The notes under the pieces: generated by a model
Databases searched by the model: none
Seen by the model: the letters and a program-made list of their open reading frames with translations, nothing else
What the model was told of the DNA's origin: nothing
Translations under genes and position numbers: made by a program
Assembly: GCA_021292165.1 (NCBI GenBank)
Contig: CM037879.1
Location: 162,432,886 to 162,496,885, forward strand
Length of the DNA: 64,000 nt
Source of the DNA: Shinisaurus crocodilurus
Taxonomy: Eukaryota > Chordata > Lepidosauria > Squamata > Shinisauridae
Direction: 5' to 3'
Shown here: one piece after another, positions 43,958-55,153 of the stretch
Position numbering within the stretch: position 1 is the stretch's first letter
Layout of the letters: each line of letters begins with the position of its first letter

Positions 43958-44880
43958 TACCTCACTGGTCTGACATGGAAGTTGCAGGCCCTTCAAGGAC
44001 AGCAAGATAGGCATTGTGAGGTGGGAGAACCAACACCCTCCCCCAAAGTTGAGGACTGGGGGAGAAAGAAGCAGGGCTGCCTCCCCTCTCTCCACATTCC
44101 CACAACTCTGGAATGCTGCTTTCTCCTTTGCACCCTGCTGTTTGTGTAAGAGAAGAAACTTGTTTTGAGAAGAGGCTCTTTGTAGAATTAAATGATGCTT
44201 GAGGAGGTGTACCCACACCCAGCCTTTCACTTGGGCCTGAAGAACTGGCCCACTTGCTGCTTGCTTTTTAAGGTAAGCCCAAAAGCTCAAGAACCCCTCC
44301 CCTTCCTCTTGCAGGGTCCAGGGCTATAGCCAAGCTGGGGGTGAGAGGGGAGGCAGTGGGTGCATTGACCTACCTTTTTTTTTTAAAGCCTTTTGATTTC
44401 AAACACAACAGCTTCCATTTAAAGAATAAGAGCTTGGATTTTTTTGAACAGGACAATTTCTAGTTTAAAAAAATTACTGGTGGTTGGCACACACACACAC
44501 CCCACTGCAGGTGGGAGTGCTCCACCTGACCCCAACCAGCTATGCCCATCCAAATCCCCCAGGGTAGATTTTCAAGACTGCTGTCATCCTTACCATGCTG
44601 AAGTGGAGGGGGGGGATCTTCCTTTTGCCTCTGTGACTCTAGAGTTTGGCAGGGTGCTTTAAAGAACATAAGGAAGTTCTTATTTAAGGAAAGTGTTTTT
44701 ATGTTAATATTTCATAGACACTCAAATATATGCGGACACTCTTCATCCAAGGCTTTAGACATTTCTGTTGGTTCTGAGGAAATATGATTTACCACTAACT
44801 TCTTTGAAGCCCCACTTACAGAAGAAGGCTGGCTACTATGGTGCTGACAGAGACACAGGATTGTTCTAATTAGCAGTTAT
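43958..44880. other. Intergenic, no gene seen
   Basis: There are modest open frames on both strands near 43960-44290 without recognisable domains, and a CA run near 44489. Confidence 0.35.
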
Positions 44881-44884
44881 TAAG

Positions 44885-44975
44885 GGTGCAATCCTATGCA
44901 TGTTTAGACAGGGCTGGGGAATGCTGGGAGTTGTAGGACTTTTTCTGTCTAAACATGCATAAAATTGGCCCTTAA
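44885..44975. mobile_element. 'agacagaaaaaag' MITE, internally deleted
   Basis: Ends 'gggtgcaatcctatgcatg' and 'catgcataaaattggccc' are inverted and flanked by TTAA-like sequence. The left inner arm has been lost. Confidence 0.6.
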
Positions 44976-45530
44976 TCTCATTCATGTTCCCTCCCCCCCC
45001 CCCGCCTCGTACCTCTAATCGGTGGGAATGTATGTGAACACAAGTGAAGTAGTTAGTTATTCTTGGAATAAGTATTTGTGCCAAATAGCCTGCTCAGAGG
45101 ATGAGCATAATTTATCTGTTTTAAAAGCCAACAGCTCTTACCTGTCTTCCCCATAGCTTTTGACAACTCGAAAGCTGACACGTTTTTTCAACAACAGAGG
45201 CTTAACAAAATTACAAGTGTGTGGGCCTCCCACTTTTGAACGTTATTATATGAGTCCAGCAAAGCAATATAGCACCCGCCTGTTATCAAATTTTCCGTTT
45301 ACATCCGGCACCGATTGAGTGAACGAGCGTAGCACGATTGAATGAAGTTGCTACAACGGAGCTGCTTCCTATCCACCAAAGAGATATAAAAAAGAGTGCA
45401 GAAGCCTTCACTTTCGGTTCCGATTAGAGTCCTTCATATGCAGTGCACGAGTAGTGGAAATACGTATATAGGGGTCGATGTAAACATGTCAATAATCCGG
45501 GCGGTTTAGAAGCTTCCTGGACGTTGACAT

Positions 45531-45735
45531 TTATTTTATTTATACCCCGCCTTTTTTCCTGCAAGGAACCCAAGGCGGCTTACATAATCCTCTCCATTTT
45601 ATCCTCACAACAACCCTGTGAGGTAGGTCAGGCTGAGAGTCAGTGACTGGCCCAAAGTCAGCCAGTGAGCTTCATGGCCGAGCGGGGACTAGAACCCGGA
45701 TCTCCCCAGTCCCAGACTCCCAGTCCAACACTCTA
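45531..45735 (-). mobile_element. tRNA-derived SINE, head truncated
   Basis: A minus-strand copy of the 26470-26715 family from the TTTATTTA tail. It is interrupted at the head by the half palindrome at 45738. Confidence 0.8.
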
Positions 45736-45737
45736 AC

Positions 45738-45808
45738 CCAGTGTTCTCCAACCTTGGGTCCCCAGAGGTTTTTGGCCTACAACTCCCAGCATGCCCCAGC
45801 CAGCGTAG
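45738..45808. mobile_element. Half palindrome, same family as 3120-3254
   Basis: A single CAGTGTTCTCC arm reaching the 'ccccagccagc' centre. Confidence 0.7.
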
Positions 45809-46079
45809 AAATTAAACAGGTGTGAAGAGACTCATCACTGCATCGCCACCTGTTGCATTTCTGCCTGTGAGGCATTTAAAATCACAGGAACTCCGCCCGG
45901 AAAACGCAAATGCAAACCCATCATCATCCTAGTTTAACTTCTTTGGTACTTTTTGGAGGGAGGAAAATGCAGAGGGCATGATTCTTTCTAAACATTGCAG
46001 CGAAAGGGAGTCAGTGACTCAGCCTGCTTTTCTTTGTATACACGAGTTACTGTGTCTTCTTTTCTTTTTCCTCCCGTCG

Positions 46080-46800
46080 TTCTTGCTCGGCGCGTAGAGG
46101 AGTGTACGCACTGCACCAGGGATCCGGAAGTCGCACTCGAGAGCTATTAAGACCGTAGCCTCTTACCTCGGTCCCCTCCCGTTGCTTCCGGTCTCCCTTC
46201 TGTGCGCATGCGCGGCGTGGCAGGGTTGAGCCGGGCGTTCTGGGTTCTGGCTGCAGCAGCAGCAGCAGCAGGTAGCAGCGATAGCCAGCTTGTCTGGGCG
46301 CTCTCCATGGCTGCTGAGCCTCTGCCCGCAGCGCCGCTCACCCGCCGCCCCCTCCTACTCGGCCAGGTGGAGGGCTCGCAGGACGTGGTGACCATGGCGG
46401 CCATCGTGCCCAAAGAAGAGGGGCTCATCAGCGTCTCAGAGGACAGGTGAGGAAGGAGGCGGGGAAGCGGGCAGGGCTTTGCATGGCCCCCGGCATGGCG
46501 GGTGGGAGGTCGCAGTCCTGGCCCGGATAGGCTGTCCCTCGTCCGGCTCTGTGGCTGCGGCGCTGCTCCAACAGCTCGCCGAGTCGCACAAGTTTGCACC
46601 TCTGCGGGTGATGGAGGCTGCGTGGTGTGCAAGTCGCCTATCTTGCCTAAGGCGCGGAGCTGCAATGCTTCGGCATTGGTCCGGAGGAGCCTGTGTTCCT
46701 CTTCGCATCCGTCGCAGGCGGTTGAGGCGAGGGATCCAGCGTCGTGCTGGGAAGGAAGGGGCTCTGTGTGTAGCATGAAGGGCTGGAAGCGTGTATGAGC
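46080..46800 (+). promoter_or_regulatory. WDFY2: CpG-island promoter of WDFY2
   Basis: CG dinucleotides are dense here and sparse elsewhere in the region. I see an ETS-type CCGGAAGT at 46124-46131, a second on the opposite strand (CTTCCGG, 46185-46191), and a perfect palindromic NRF1 site TGCGCATGCGC at 46203-46213. There is no TATA box. This is a typical housekeeping promoter. A GCA trinucleotide run (about 46253-46271) lies in the presumed 5' UTR. Confidence 0.85.
46307..46446 (+). CDS. WDFY2: WDFY2, first coding exon
   Basis: WDFY2 is a WD40-repeat protein with a FYVE finger that binds phosphatidylinositol 3-phosphate on early endosomes and has been linked to Akt signalling. This exon encodes residues 1-46 plus two bases of the next codon. 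The peptide MAAEPLPAAPLTRRPLLLGQ is followed by VEGSQDVV and IVPKEEGLISVSEDR. The second part matches the human N-terminus (EGSQEVV, IVPKEEGVISVSEDR) as I recall it. The Arg codon is split AG/G at the donor gtgagg, as in human. ATG at 46307 has a good context (ctccatgg). The frame is also open upstream to an ATG at 46208, but that ATG lies inside the NRF1 site. Exon 2 (expected to begin TVRVW) is not in the window. Confidence 0.95.
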
Positions 46801-46927
46801 AGTAGGTCTGCTCTAAGTGTAATGCCAGCGCACATGAGGACGGCTAACCCAGGTTCGGCAGGGCAGCGTCGGGGACTGTTTGGAAATAAACCCACCCGTC
46901 TGTTCTGGATCGCAGTGCCTATGTAAG

Positions 46928-47033
46928 CCTTCCCCAACCCGGTGCTCTCCAGCTGTGTTGGACTACAATTCCTATAACCTCCAACCCGCTGGAGTTATAG
47001 GTGGTGATGGTGGTGGTGTGTGTTGGGGAAGGC
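46928..47033. mobile_element. Palindromic hAT-type element, 'cagccttcc' group
   Basis: 'gccttccccaacccggtg' and 'gtgttggggaaggct' are inverted ends around a changed middle. It belongs with 14010-14122 and 43371-43491. Confidence 0.55.
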
Positions 47034-47400
47034 TGTACTTTGCCGTTATGCCCATAAATGAGCGCTGGGCGTGGGGGAATATGCTGCTGAATGGATTATT
47101 CAAGGAAGCTGAATTGATTAAAAGGGGAGAAGGATCTGAAGGAAAGGAGGACCAGTTCTTCTGAAGGGCTTGCAAGCTCTCCGGACTGGCTGAACGCTTC
47201 CTTTCTTGCGTGCTTTTCTCGGAAAGTTCAGAGGCTTGTAAGTTCTCAGCAGTGAACCCTGTGCCAAGCCAAAGGGCGATATCACTTTGCTTTCTTGCCT
47301 AACTTGTTTTCTGGAGCTAGCACAACAATAATATAACTCTACTGCAGCCAAGGAGTTGGCTGGCTGATGCAAATCAGTATGTGACACAGTCTCTCTACTG

Positions 47401-47535
47401 CAGTGTTTCTCAACCTTGGGTCCCCAGATGTTTTTGGCCTACAACTCCCAGCATGCCCCAGCCAGCTATGCTGGCTGGGGCATGCTGGGAGTTGTAGGCC
47501 AAAAACATCTGGGGACCCAAGGTTGAGAAACACTG
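47401..47535. mobile_element. Perfect 135-bp palindromic hAT-type element
   Basis: Perfect 66-bp arms flank a loop tat. It begins CAGTGTTTCTCAACC. Octamers ctctactg at 47393-47400 and 47536-47543 are identical, which proves an 8-bp target duplication. It has the same length as 3120-3254 but differs at four positions per arm. It lies in WDFY2 intron 1. Confidence 0.92.
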
Positions 47536-47543
47536 CTCTACTG

Positions 47544-50500
47544 CCTTTGCCCAGTGTGTGTTGGTGTAACTTGTCCCCTTCTGGGTTGCCAGGTCACAAT
47601 GCCACAGTGGCAATAGAAGCCACAGCTAGCATTCTTCCCTTCCTATGCAAGCCTTTATGCAGTGGTCCTGTTGGACCCTAGCTTAAACATCACATGCAGG
47701 TGTAAGAAAACCCTGGCGACTGCTTCTTCAAAAATGAAAAAAGCAACTTTGGGAGGGGCAATTTAGAGTGGGGAACTAGCAGGAGGAGGGTTGCTTGACC
47801 CTTTATTTGCCTGTCATTTTGCTACTCATGATCTCCCCCCCCCCCAACACACACACGAGCTGCTTTTCCCTTTGTGGGATTCTGAATGTATGTTTCTGAG
47901 AGTAGATCATAGAAACAAATTTGGAACCCCATGGTGGAGGGGAATGTCACCTGGGAGGGAGGAAAGTTGTAGCAAAGTAGTAGGGGATCTAGAAGGGATT
48001 TCCCATCTCTACTTGCTTCTGTACTCTAAATTGGCCACTCCTAGATGCATGTTCTTTCTTTTTAATAAGAGGCATATATTGGGCTACTTTCATGCATCTA
48101 TTTGTAATGTTTAGCCAGGACCTCAGCCCTGTGCTCCCCCTTATTCCCTGGCCCTTAATCCCCAAACCTTCCTCTCATAACCTGTTACTAATGCCTAGTT
48201 CCTTTTCTCTCCCGGGGCCTGCACAAAATCTTACCCAGTTGCACTCTTCTTCAACTCCATGCCTCCACTATTCATTGTTTCCCCAAAACTCTACTGTTCG
48301 ATCTGCTTGCTGACAGGATAAAATGTTATCTGTGAACTACATGGAAATTTTGAGATGGTTGCTTAAAAGGTCGTCTGGTGTATGGAGCAATATGTCTTGA
48401 ATGCCATTATAGGGTTTTTTATAGTCCCTTCTATCATTAGATCCTTCTTTCCTGAGTTCCCTATCTCTTCTATGCTCTCTCTCAAGTTTCCCTTTCCAAA
48501 CTCTTCACCCAGGTTCCTCTTTCTCAGTCCATTGCCTACCCTGCACATTTCTACCAGCCTATTTTCTCCATCCCTCCTGGGATCTCTTCCTAATCTTCAA
48601 TCTACCCTACAAATATATTCCTCTCCCTAGGAACTATGAGGTTTTAATTTTACCCCAGGTGACAACTTTCCTTTCCCTCACAGAAATTGGATTGAAAATA
48701 TTCTGACAACATTGTTCACTCAGAATTTTGGTGGCATCTCCATCAGAAGCACAGTACAATATAGTTACTGTACCCATTTTAAATGTTTATGGGCATCGTA
48801 TGTGTGCTTACCTCTATATTTTTTGGGCTTTTGTGTGCATCATCTTGTGTGCTTCAGGTGTGTTACAACTAATAACTGGGAAGCCCACTAACTAATAGCT
48901 GGCATTTGCTGAATATACGGTATTCTGGAGATGCTAGCACTGCTGCATTGTGAACATTGCAAGCTTCACAGTGGAATAACTAAGCATTTAATTACTTCCC
49001 CCAAATGCATTCATTAACTATCTTCCCAAATAGTGTGTAATCTGAGACATTAAAATAGAATTCTTTCTTTGGCAGGTTAGCTGAAGAATATTTAATTCTA
49101 GCAGTTGGCCTTTTTAGTTTAATCTGTTACTCCACCAAGTATTCACAACAGCCAAAAACTAATCTGTTTTATATTAAATCTGTTAGTTACTGGGCATATG
49201 CTGTGAATGGGAAAAATGTGTCACAGAGGGTGGCATAAGTCTAAGAGCACGTTCTTTCAAAGAAAGGTGCAGCTTTTTCTCCCAGCTTCATGCAAAGCAC
49301 ATCGTCCCCATGGGGGTGGCACATGCTGCATGAATGGACTTGGCCGGCGCTGGGAAGAGTACTTGGCTTTGCATGGTGGACACTGTTCCCATGGGGGTGT
49401 TGTGCAACCAGAATTGTCTGATATCGTTGGTCTCCGGCTGAAACACCAACTGGAGCTTCTCCCACTGCTGCTTCAGCTGGGGACTGGCTTCCCTCTCTCC
49501 ACACCTCCCCCTGTTGGACATGACTTGGGGTGGCAGAAGCACTTACGGTAGTGTGCTGCTCCCCCCTCCCAGTTGGTAAGTAAGGGAATTGGAGATAACT
49601 AGGGGACTCCCCTGCATGCCGCTCGCCCTCTCAATTGGGAGGGGGAGTGGTGTGCAGGGAAATCCCCTTGGTATCTCCAGTTGCAAGTCAGAAATAACAA
49701 GGGGATTCCTCTGCCTGCCTCCTCCCTGGTAGCCTCCAAGGCATGGCTTGGGGAGGGACGGGCAGGGCCCATGGAGGGAGCCCAAGCTCCTCTGCAGGCT
49801 GGAATAGGTCTGCGGGCCGGAGGTTCCCCATCGCTGGTTTAGGTAGTTTTCAGCAAAGGTTAGAGCTATAGAGCTGGGTTTGATATGACCCCATGCTAGT
49901 TTTCTGTCACTACTCTAAGGTTTCCTGACTCTATAAGAAGGTATATTCTCCTGATTAATGCAGGTTTTGTAGTGCATGGATTTCCAAACTCTTTCTGGAT
50001 GTGAATGATGAGGGTTGACAATATGCCCACATCCCTTCTACCTGCTCTTCCCTGGTCAACCAGGACTTGTTTTCATCTTCTCTGTTCATACTGCCTGTTC
50101 CGCCATCCATGTACTCTCATGCATATTTTTCGAATGCAGCAGCTGATTCAGCCCTTCTCCCCATGCCCTTTGTTCCAGCTCCTCTGTGTGGGGTTCTTGG
50201 GGTACCCTGATTCGGAAAACCCTGCCATAAAGGGCAGGCTGTGTCCTCCTGCTCTTTGCTGCTGCGCGTTGACCCAAAGCCTTGTTCTCAGATGGCTAAG
50301 TAACAGCAGGATGCCATGTGACAATGCCTGCTTCTTGCATATCTGGGAAGTCACGTTTGGATTTGCAGCTGGGTGTGTGTGTGTTTAATGACCAAGAGTT
50401 TGGGCTTGATGAGGCTTTACCATGCAGGAATCATATGATTCCAAAGCCTCTTCCTTGGAAATAATTTCTTGCTGGGCTAATTAGAGCATTCCTGTTGATC

Positions 50501-51180
50501 TTGAGGGCCAGATTTATGCAAAAGATCAAAACGATAAAAATGAGACATAGTTGGAGCTGTGTTGCTTGTCCTGAGATGAGGTACTCTCCTTGCCTTTGAT
50601 GCGATGTTTTGAAATGTTCGCCAAGAAGCTGATTATGTGTGACAAACCTTGGTGTGAAGTATGATGTGTGTTTCCTTTTCTTGCAAATGGGGGGGGAGCA
50701 CCCCCTAAATTTGGTTGAGATTTATAGATTGATTTGCCTTTTTAAAGCCACTTTGATTGGAATAGTATGGTCAAGTGCAATGGTGGCCCACCTGTTTGAC
50801 AAGCATGCCCCAAATCAACATGGCAGAATGAGAGATGCCATTTCACGGCACATTACAGCCCTTATGCATCCGGCTGTGCTTGGTGGTGTTGCCTCTAGTT
50901 GATTGAGCCAAAGATTAAGTAGCAGCATAGCACAGCAGTGTCCCATTCCAGGGTCCCTTGAGGCTCACAGGGGAAGCGGGTAGTAAGTTCAAGGCAGGAA
51001 GAAACTAACTGAGTTGGTCCTGCTGGCTGGAACTCCCTCCTACTAGGACAGTAGGAGGATGTTGCCTCAGCAGGTAGCTGGAGCCAACTGAAGCCTTATA
51101 TAGGCTTACAAGACCTGTAGTGTGATCAGCTCCTCCCTTCCTAGAGGAGCTTACTGGATTGTTAAAGGGCCCTCCCCTGA
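47544..51180. other. WDFY2: WDFY2 intron 1, no gene seen
   Basis: I see no exon or RNA gene. C-rich runs lie near 47837-47846. A segment near 49560-49840 ends 'cggaggttccccatcgctg', which resembles a hAT-type terminus, but its other end is unclear. The remaining sequence is unassigned. Confidence 0.35.
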
Positions 51181-51183
51181 TTT

Positions 51184-51233
51184 TGTAGCCTGAGACTGTG
51201 GAGATGGAGATCTCCACAGTCTCAGGCTACAAA
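51184..51233. repeat. Near-perfect short hairpin
   Basis: 'tttgtagcctgagactgtgg' followed by agatg meets 'gagatctccacagtctcagg' and ctacaaa. The stem is about 23 bp with a very small loop. It sits between sequences that look like repeat termini. The function is unknown. Confidence 0.75.
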
Positions 51234-52555
51234 CTCATGGTAACTCACCCTCTGGTATGGTAACTCATCCTCTGAGCCAGAGGATGATGGCAGAGTTGTG
51301 TCCTCTGGCCAAGAGGGCCCTGAATAAGGCACTGACTGTCCTATCCCTGAGGAAGTAGCCTGTGCCTTGTCCTTATGGGAATCCTCTGCTGCACACGGGA
51401 AGGCCCCAGGGATAGGGGTCATAACAAGCAGAAGCAGGCAGAGTCAGGTCGTGGTGTATGCCATGGACAAACCCATGGGCCTTCCTCTCTTGTTCAGGGG
51501 TGCCCCAATCACCAATCATCTGTGAAGCACCTAGGCCAGCCTTGGTCTTCGTGATCTTTGAGAATGGAAGCTGTTTGGTAAATATTTCTTCCCAGTTTGA
51601 AATGTGACTTGCATCTGGCAGGGTTTTGCTGTCCAGCTCCTCTGTTGTAGTCATGTATTTTGCACTTCGGTGCTGCTTCTGAATGTAACTATTTGGTGTT
51701 AAATGTGATGTGATGCCTGAACCAGGGCAGGTGAAGCGTGGTGATGGCCATTGGTCTAGAATGGCAGCACTTGTCATTTTGATTAGGTATGTACATCTGC
51801 CCGCTCTGGACTGTGTGTGTGTATTCTAGGATTTAATCATTTTGGCATGTGTGTGATTTTTAGGGCTGCTTTAGTGATCTTAATTGTAAATCCTGTTTAA
51901 AGTGTGGAGAAATTAACCAAACTTGGAAGTGGTCTACTGCCTTTATATTCCTCCAGCATTAATAATTTAGTTGCACAATAAAACAATTGAGGCAGAGTCA
52001 TAAAGTATGTTTTGTATGGCTTGTAAAGGCCTGGGGGGAAAGATAAATAATGGGGAAAGAACAGATTTCTTTTATTAAAAAAACAAATGTTTGTTTGGGG
52101 GATTTTTGGAAAGATTGGGTGGGAACGACTTTCCCCTGAATTTTCTGTTCTTTGACCCAGTTTCCCCCCCCCCAAGTCTTCACATCTCTACTTCCATAAT
52201 ATGGCAGCTTCAACTATATGCGTGCTTCGTAATCTTAAGGCCATTTTTGCGTAGCAGCAAGGGAGGAGAGGTTCTCCCCCCCCCCCCTTTGTGAACTTCT
52301 GCCTGAGCTACATCAGAGGATAGGAGTGGGCTATATACAGTTATGTTCTTTGGGATACTTATTACTTCCTGATTTTTCAAAGATACACATCAAATTTAAC
52401 ATACAACTTTCAAGCATGAAACACTGTGAAGTTTCCATCAATGACGACAGTGCTGATCATAATGTTAATTATGATTAATTCTATAGCTCTTAATTCTATA
52501 GCTTGAGCAAGATGGGGTCATGAACTCCTGGTACCATTTCTCTCTTTAGAAAGAA
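51234..52555. other. WDFY2: WDFY2 intron 1, no gene seen
   Basis: An open minus-strand frame at 51373-51777 has no recognisable domain. Poly-C runs lie at 52160-52175 and 52275-52290. No gene is supported. Confidence 0.3.
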
Positions 52556-52564
52556 AGAAAGAAA

Positions 52565-52650
52565 GAAAGACATAGATTTCATAGATCAAAGAGTTGGAAG
52601 GAGCCTACAAGGCTATCAAGTCCAACCCCCTGCTCAATGCAGGAAAGTGC
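52565..52650 (-). repeat. CR1 3' end fragment
   Basis: The phrase 'agagttggaaggagcctac' with 'aaccccctgctcaatgcagg' is the CR1-type end also found as the tail of the 5S SINEs. It is preceded by a GAAA run. Confidence 0.7.
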
Positions 52651-52784
52651 TATTTCATAGCAGCTCTGGGAAGTAGGTCACTCTTGTTTCCATTTTACAG
52701 AAGGGGTATAGAGACTGATAGATGGAGATATTCCCATAACCTCACAAGAGATGCACAGCAGCAATGGAAGCCTTTCAGGGGCGG

Positions 52785-52806
52785 TGGTGTGTGTGTGTGT
52801 GTGTGA
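52785..52806. repeat. (GT)n microsatellite
   Basis: A short GT run following a GGTGGT stretch. Confidence 0.8.
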
Positions 52807-53044
52807 GGGGGTGGTGGTGAGTAGATCTGAGGGAGGATGCTGTGTCTTATATCTTCCTAAACAGATATCTCCATTTCACCATAATATCCAAAGACTTAAG
52901 ACATATATTCAGATGTGTAAGTTTCATTGATTTCAGCTGGATCACCACCGGGTAGGATTTCTAAAAGTGGTTTGATCCTCCACTTGTGCAATAGAATTTT
53001 ATGAAGGCGTGATATTGTTTCAGTCTGAGTTTCTTTAGTGCAGA

Positions 53045-53350
53045 CTTTTTCAACATAGAATTGGAAGGAAACTTGGAGGGTAACTAGGCCAACCCCCTGA
53101 TCCGTGCTGAATCTGCAGTGCAGGATGCAACTACATCATCCCTAAAAGATGGCTGTCCAGCTTCACTTTAAATGCTTTCAGCAAAGAAGAGTCCACCACC
53201 ACCTGTGGCAGACGGTTCCACAGTTGAACAGCTCTCGCTGTTAGGAAATTTATCCTAATGTTTAGCTGAAATCTGCATCCCTGCAAGTTCCCCCCATTAG
53301 TTCTAGTCCTGCCCCCTGGAGCAACAGACACCAGAATTGTTTTTACCAAC
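53045..53350 (-). mobile_element. CR1 LINE, 3' end of ORF2
   Basis: Minus-strand translation gives the CR1 C-terminus (FQLNIRINFLTARAVQLWNR, LPQVVVDSSLLKAFKVKLDS, HLLGMM), then a 3' UTR with 'aattggaaggaaacttgg'-type sequence read in reverse. It is 5'-truncated. Confidence 0.8.
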
Positions 53351-53364
53351 TGCTGCTTCCCTTC

Positions 53365-53485
53365 TAAAAAGCAAAGGTAGCCATGTTGACCATAAGAAAA
53401 AAATCCATGTTGCTGTAATGCCTTTACTAGGTCAACTAAAAGATCTTTAAAGTTCTGCAAGCTTTTGAGATTCCCAGATCTCAAG
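53365..53485. repeat. Dispersed repeat related to 25025-25345
   Basis: 'aaaggtagccatgttgacc', 'cctttactaggtc' and 'tgcaagcttttgag' match one unit of the inverted pair at 25025-25345. Confidence 0.55.
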
Positions 53486-53489
53486 GATG

Positions 53490-53905
53490 GAAAGCGGAAT
53501 ATCGGTGGTTTAAAGATGTTCATAAGGCTAATCTAAAAAATGCAATATAAACATCAAAAACTGGGAAGCTCTGGCCCATGAACGATCTAACTGGAGGTTG
53601 GCCTTTCACAAAGGTTCCATGGACTTTGAAGAAGCCCGAGTGCAAGGTGAAAGGGAGAAACGTGCTAAGCGAAAAGCACGTCAAATGAATCCTTTACAGG
53701 ACCATCTTCCATCTGGTAACCTGTGTCCTCACTGTGGGAAGCTGTGTGGATCTAGAATTGGCCTCCACAGTCACTTACGGACCCATCGCTAGAGTACACA
53801 ATTTTCTTTAGAATTTCCTCCTTTTAAAATCTCCTTTTTTGTAAATTTTTATCCTGGAAGACAATCTTACTCCATCACGAGTGATCGCCTGATGATGATG
53901 ATGAT
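53490..53905 (+). mobile_element. LINE 3' end encoding a C2H2-type finger, TGA-repeat tail
   Basis: The + strand carries the C-terminal part of a non-LTR retrotransposon protein. It shows Trp-containing sequence broken by stops, then a basic region and a finger CPHCGKLCGSRIGLHSHLRT ending in His and Arg before TAG near 53790. The 3' end reads 'ggaagacaatcttactcc' and finishes in a GATGATGATG repeat. The family name is uncertain; it is not a host zinc-finger gene. Confidence 0.65.
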
Positions 53906-54234
53906 TCTACAATATAAGCAGACATTTCTGTGCCCAGTGTAGAGTTAAAGGCCCTTTTTTAAAAAGTCAAATATGACCTAAGAAGCACAGGCAATGCAGG
54001 ATGGATGCCTGCTCTTCATTTTTCTGGGAATGGTATCCAAGGTGGGTGTTGAGTATGTATGACATCTAGTACAATATAAATAAGCTTCTAAGCTTGTGAT
54101 GAATGAATTTCCCTCACAGTAGAGTAACCATGAAACTACACCCATCTAAGATGGGGGGGGGGGCACTTTGAGGTTAGTGAGAGTCCAAAGCAGGTTTAAG
54201 CACCATAACCTCTTAATTTATAAACTAAGGACCA

Positions 54235-55075
54235 GTGGGGCAGGAATACCTTTCTGCAGAGATTCTGTTTTTGGGTGGTGGTATTCCAGTCTTCTTGCAC
54301 ATCATTCTAGACTCCCAGCTGTCCATGGAGGCTCAGGTGTCAGCTGTGAGCCGGGCGGCGTTGTATCAGCTCCATCTGATACGGCAGTTGCGCCCCTACC
54401 TTCCTAATCATCTGCTCCTATCAGTGGTTCATGCCTTGCCTAGACTCCTCTCGCCTAGATTACTGTAATGCGCTCTACGTGGGGTTACCCTGGAAGACGG
54501 TTCGGAAGTTGCAGCTCGTACAGAATGCAGCAGCTCGCCTGGTTAAAGGCTGCCGCCGGCGTGATCACATCACTCCAGTGCTCAAAGAGTTGCACTGGCT
54601 ACCAGTTGTTTGCCGAGCCGAATTCAAGGTGTTGGCGTTGACCTTTAAAACCCTGTACGGCTCCGGTCCAGTATATCTCAAGGAGCGCCTCCAGCAACAT
54701 CAAGTAGGCCGCTCAACAAGATCTGCCACGGATGGCTTTCTCCCTGTGCCATCAGCCAGAGAAACCAGGCTGGTGGGGACTAGGAGGAGGGCCTTTTCTG
54801 TGGCAGCCCCCAATTTATGGAACTCTCTCCCCAGTGACCTCCGCCATGCCCCTTCCTTGATTAGCTTCCGCCGGGCATTAAAAATGTGGCTTTTCAGGCG
54901 GGAATATGGGGTGGGTTAGGATTTTTAAGTTTTGTACTGTTTTTAATTGTGTTTTATAGTGTGTGTGTGTGTGTGTGTGTCCCTCCCTGTATTTTATTGC
55001 ATTGTAAATCGCTCAGAGTGGCCAGATGTCTGGCCAGATGGGCGATTCATAAATATAATAAATAAATAAATCCTT
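54235..55075 (+). mobile_element. L2-type LINE, C-terminal RT and tail
   Basis: An open frame of 163 codons at 54431-54919 covers the C-terminus of an L2-clade reverse transcriptase, with [28 protein letters not shown] and [12 protein letters not shown]. Upstream sequence to about 54235 continues it in another frame ([20 protein letters not shown]). The tail 'ggccagatgggcgattcat' ends in AATA repeats. A very similar copy runs off the window end at 63810-64000. Confidence 0.85.
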
Positions 55076-55137
55076 TCCCTTGGTATTTCCGCATCCCTTT
55101 GTCACACTTGATTATTTCAGTATCTGCTCTCCCTTGT

Positions 55138-55153
55138 CAGACCACCTCTTTCT
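55138..55153 (+). repeat. L1 target-site duplication, left copy
   Basis: The 16-mer cagaccacctctttct is repeated exactly at 56603-56618, bracketing the L1 insertion. Confidence 0.92.

Noticed and set aside
46479..46798. Long open frames downstream of WDFY2 exon 1 and on the minus strand
   Set aside because: High GC content of the CpG island depresses stop codons; no conserved protein.
51373..51777. Minus-strand open frame of 134 codons
   Set aside because: No recognisable domain, and it is surrounded by repeat-like sequence; not supported as a gene.
53598..53792. Small zinc-finger protein gene
   Set aside because: The finger belongs to the C-terminus of a decayed LINE; sequence before it has stops and the 3' end is a LINE tail.
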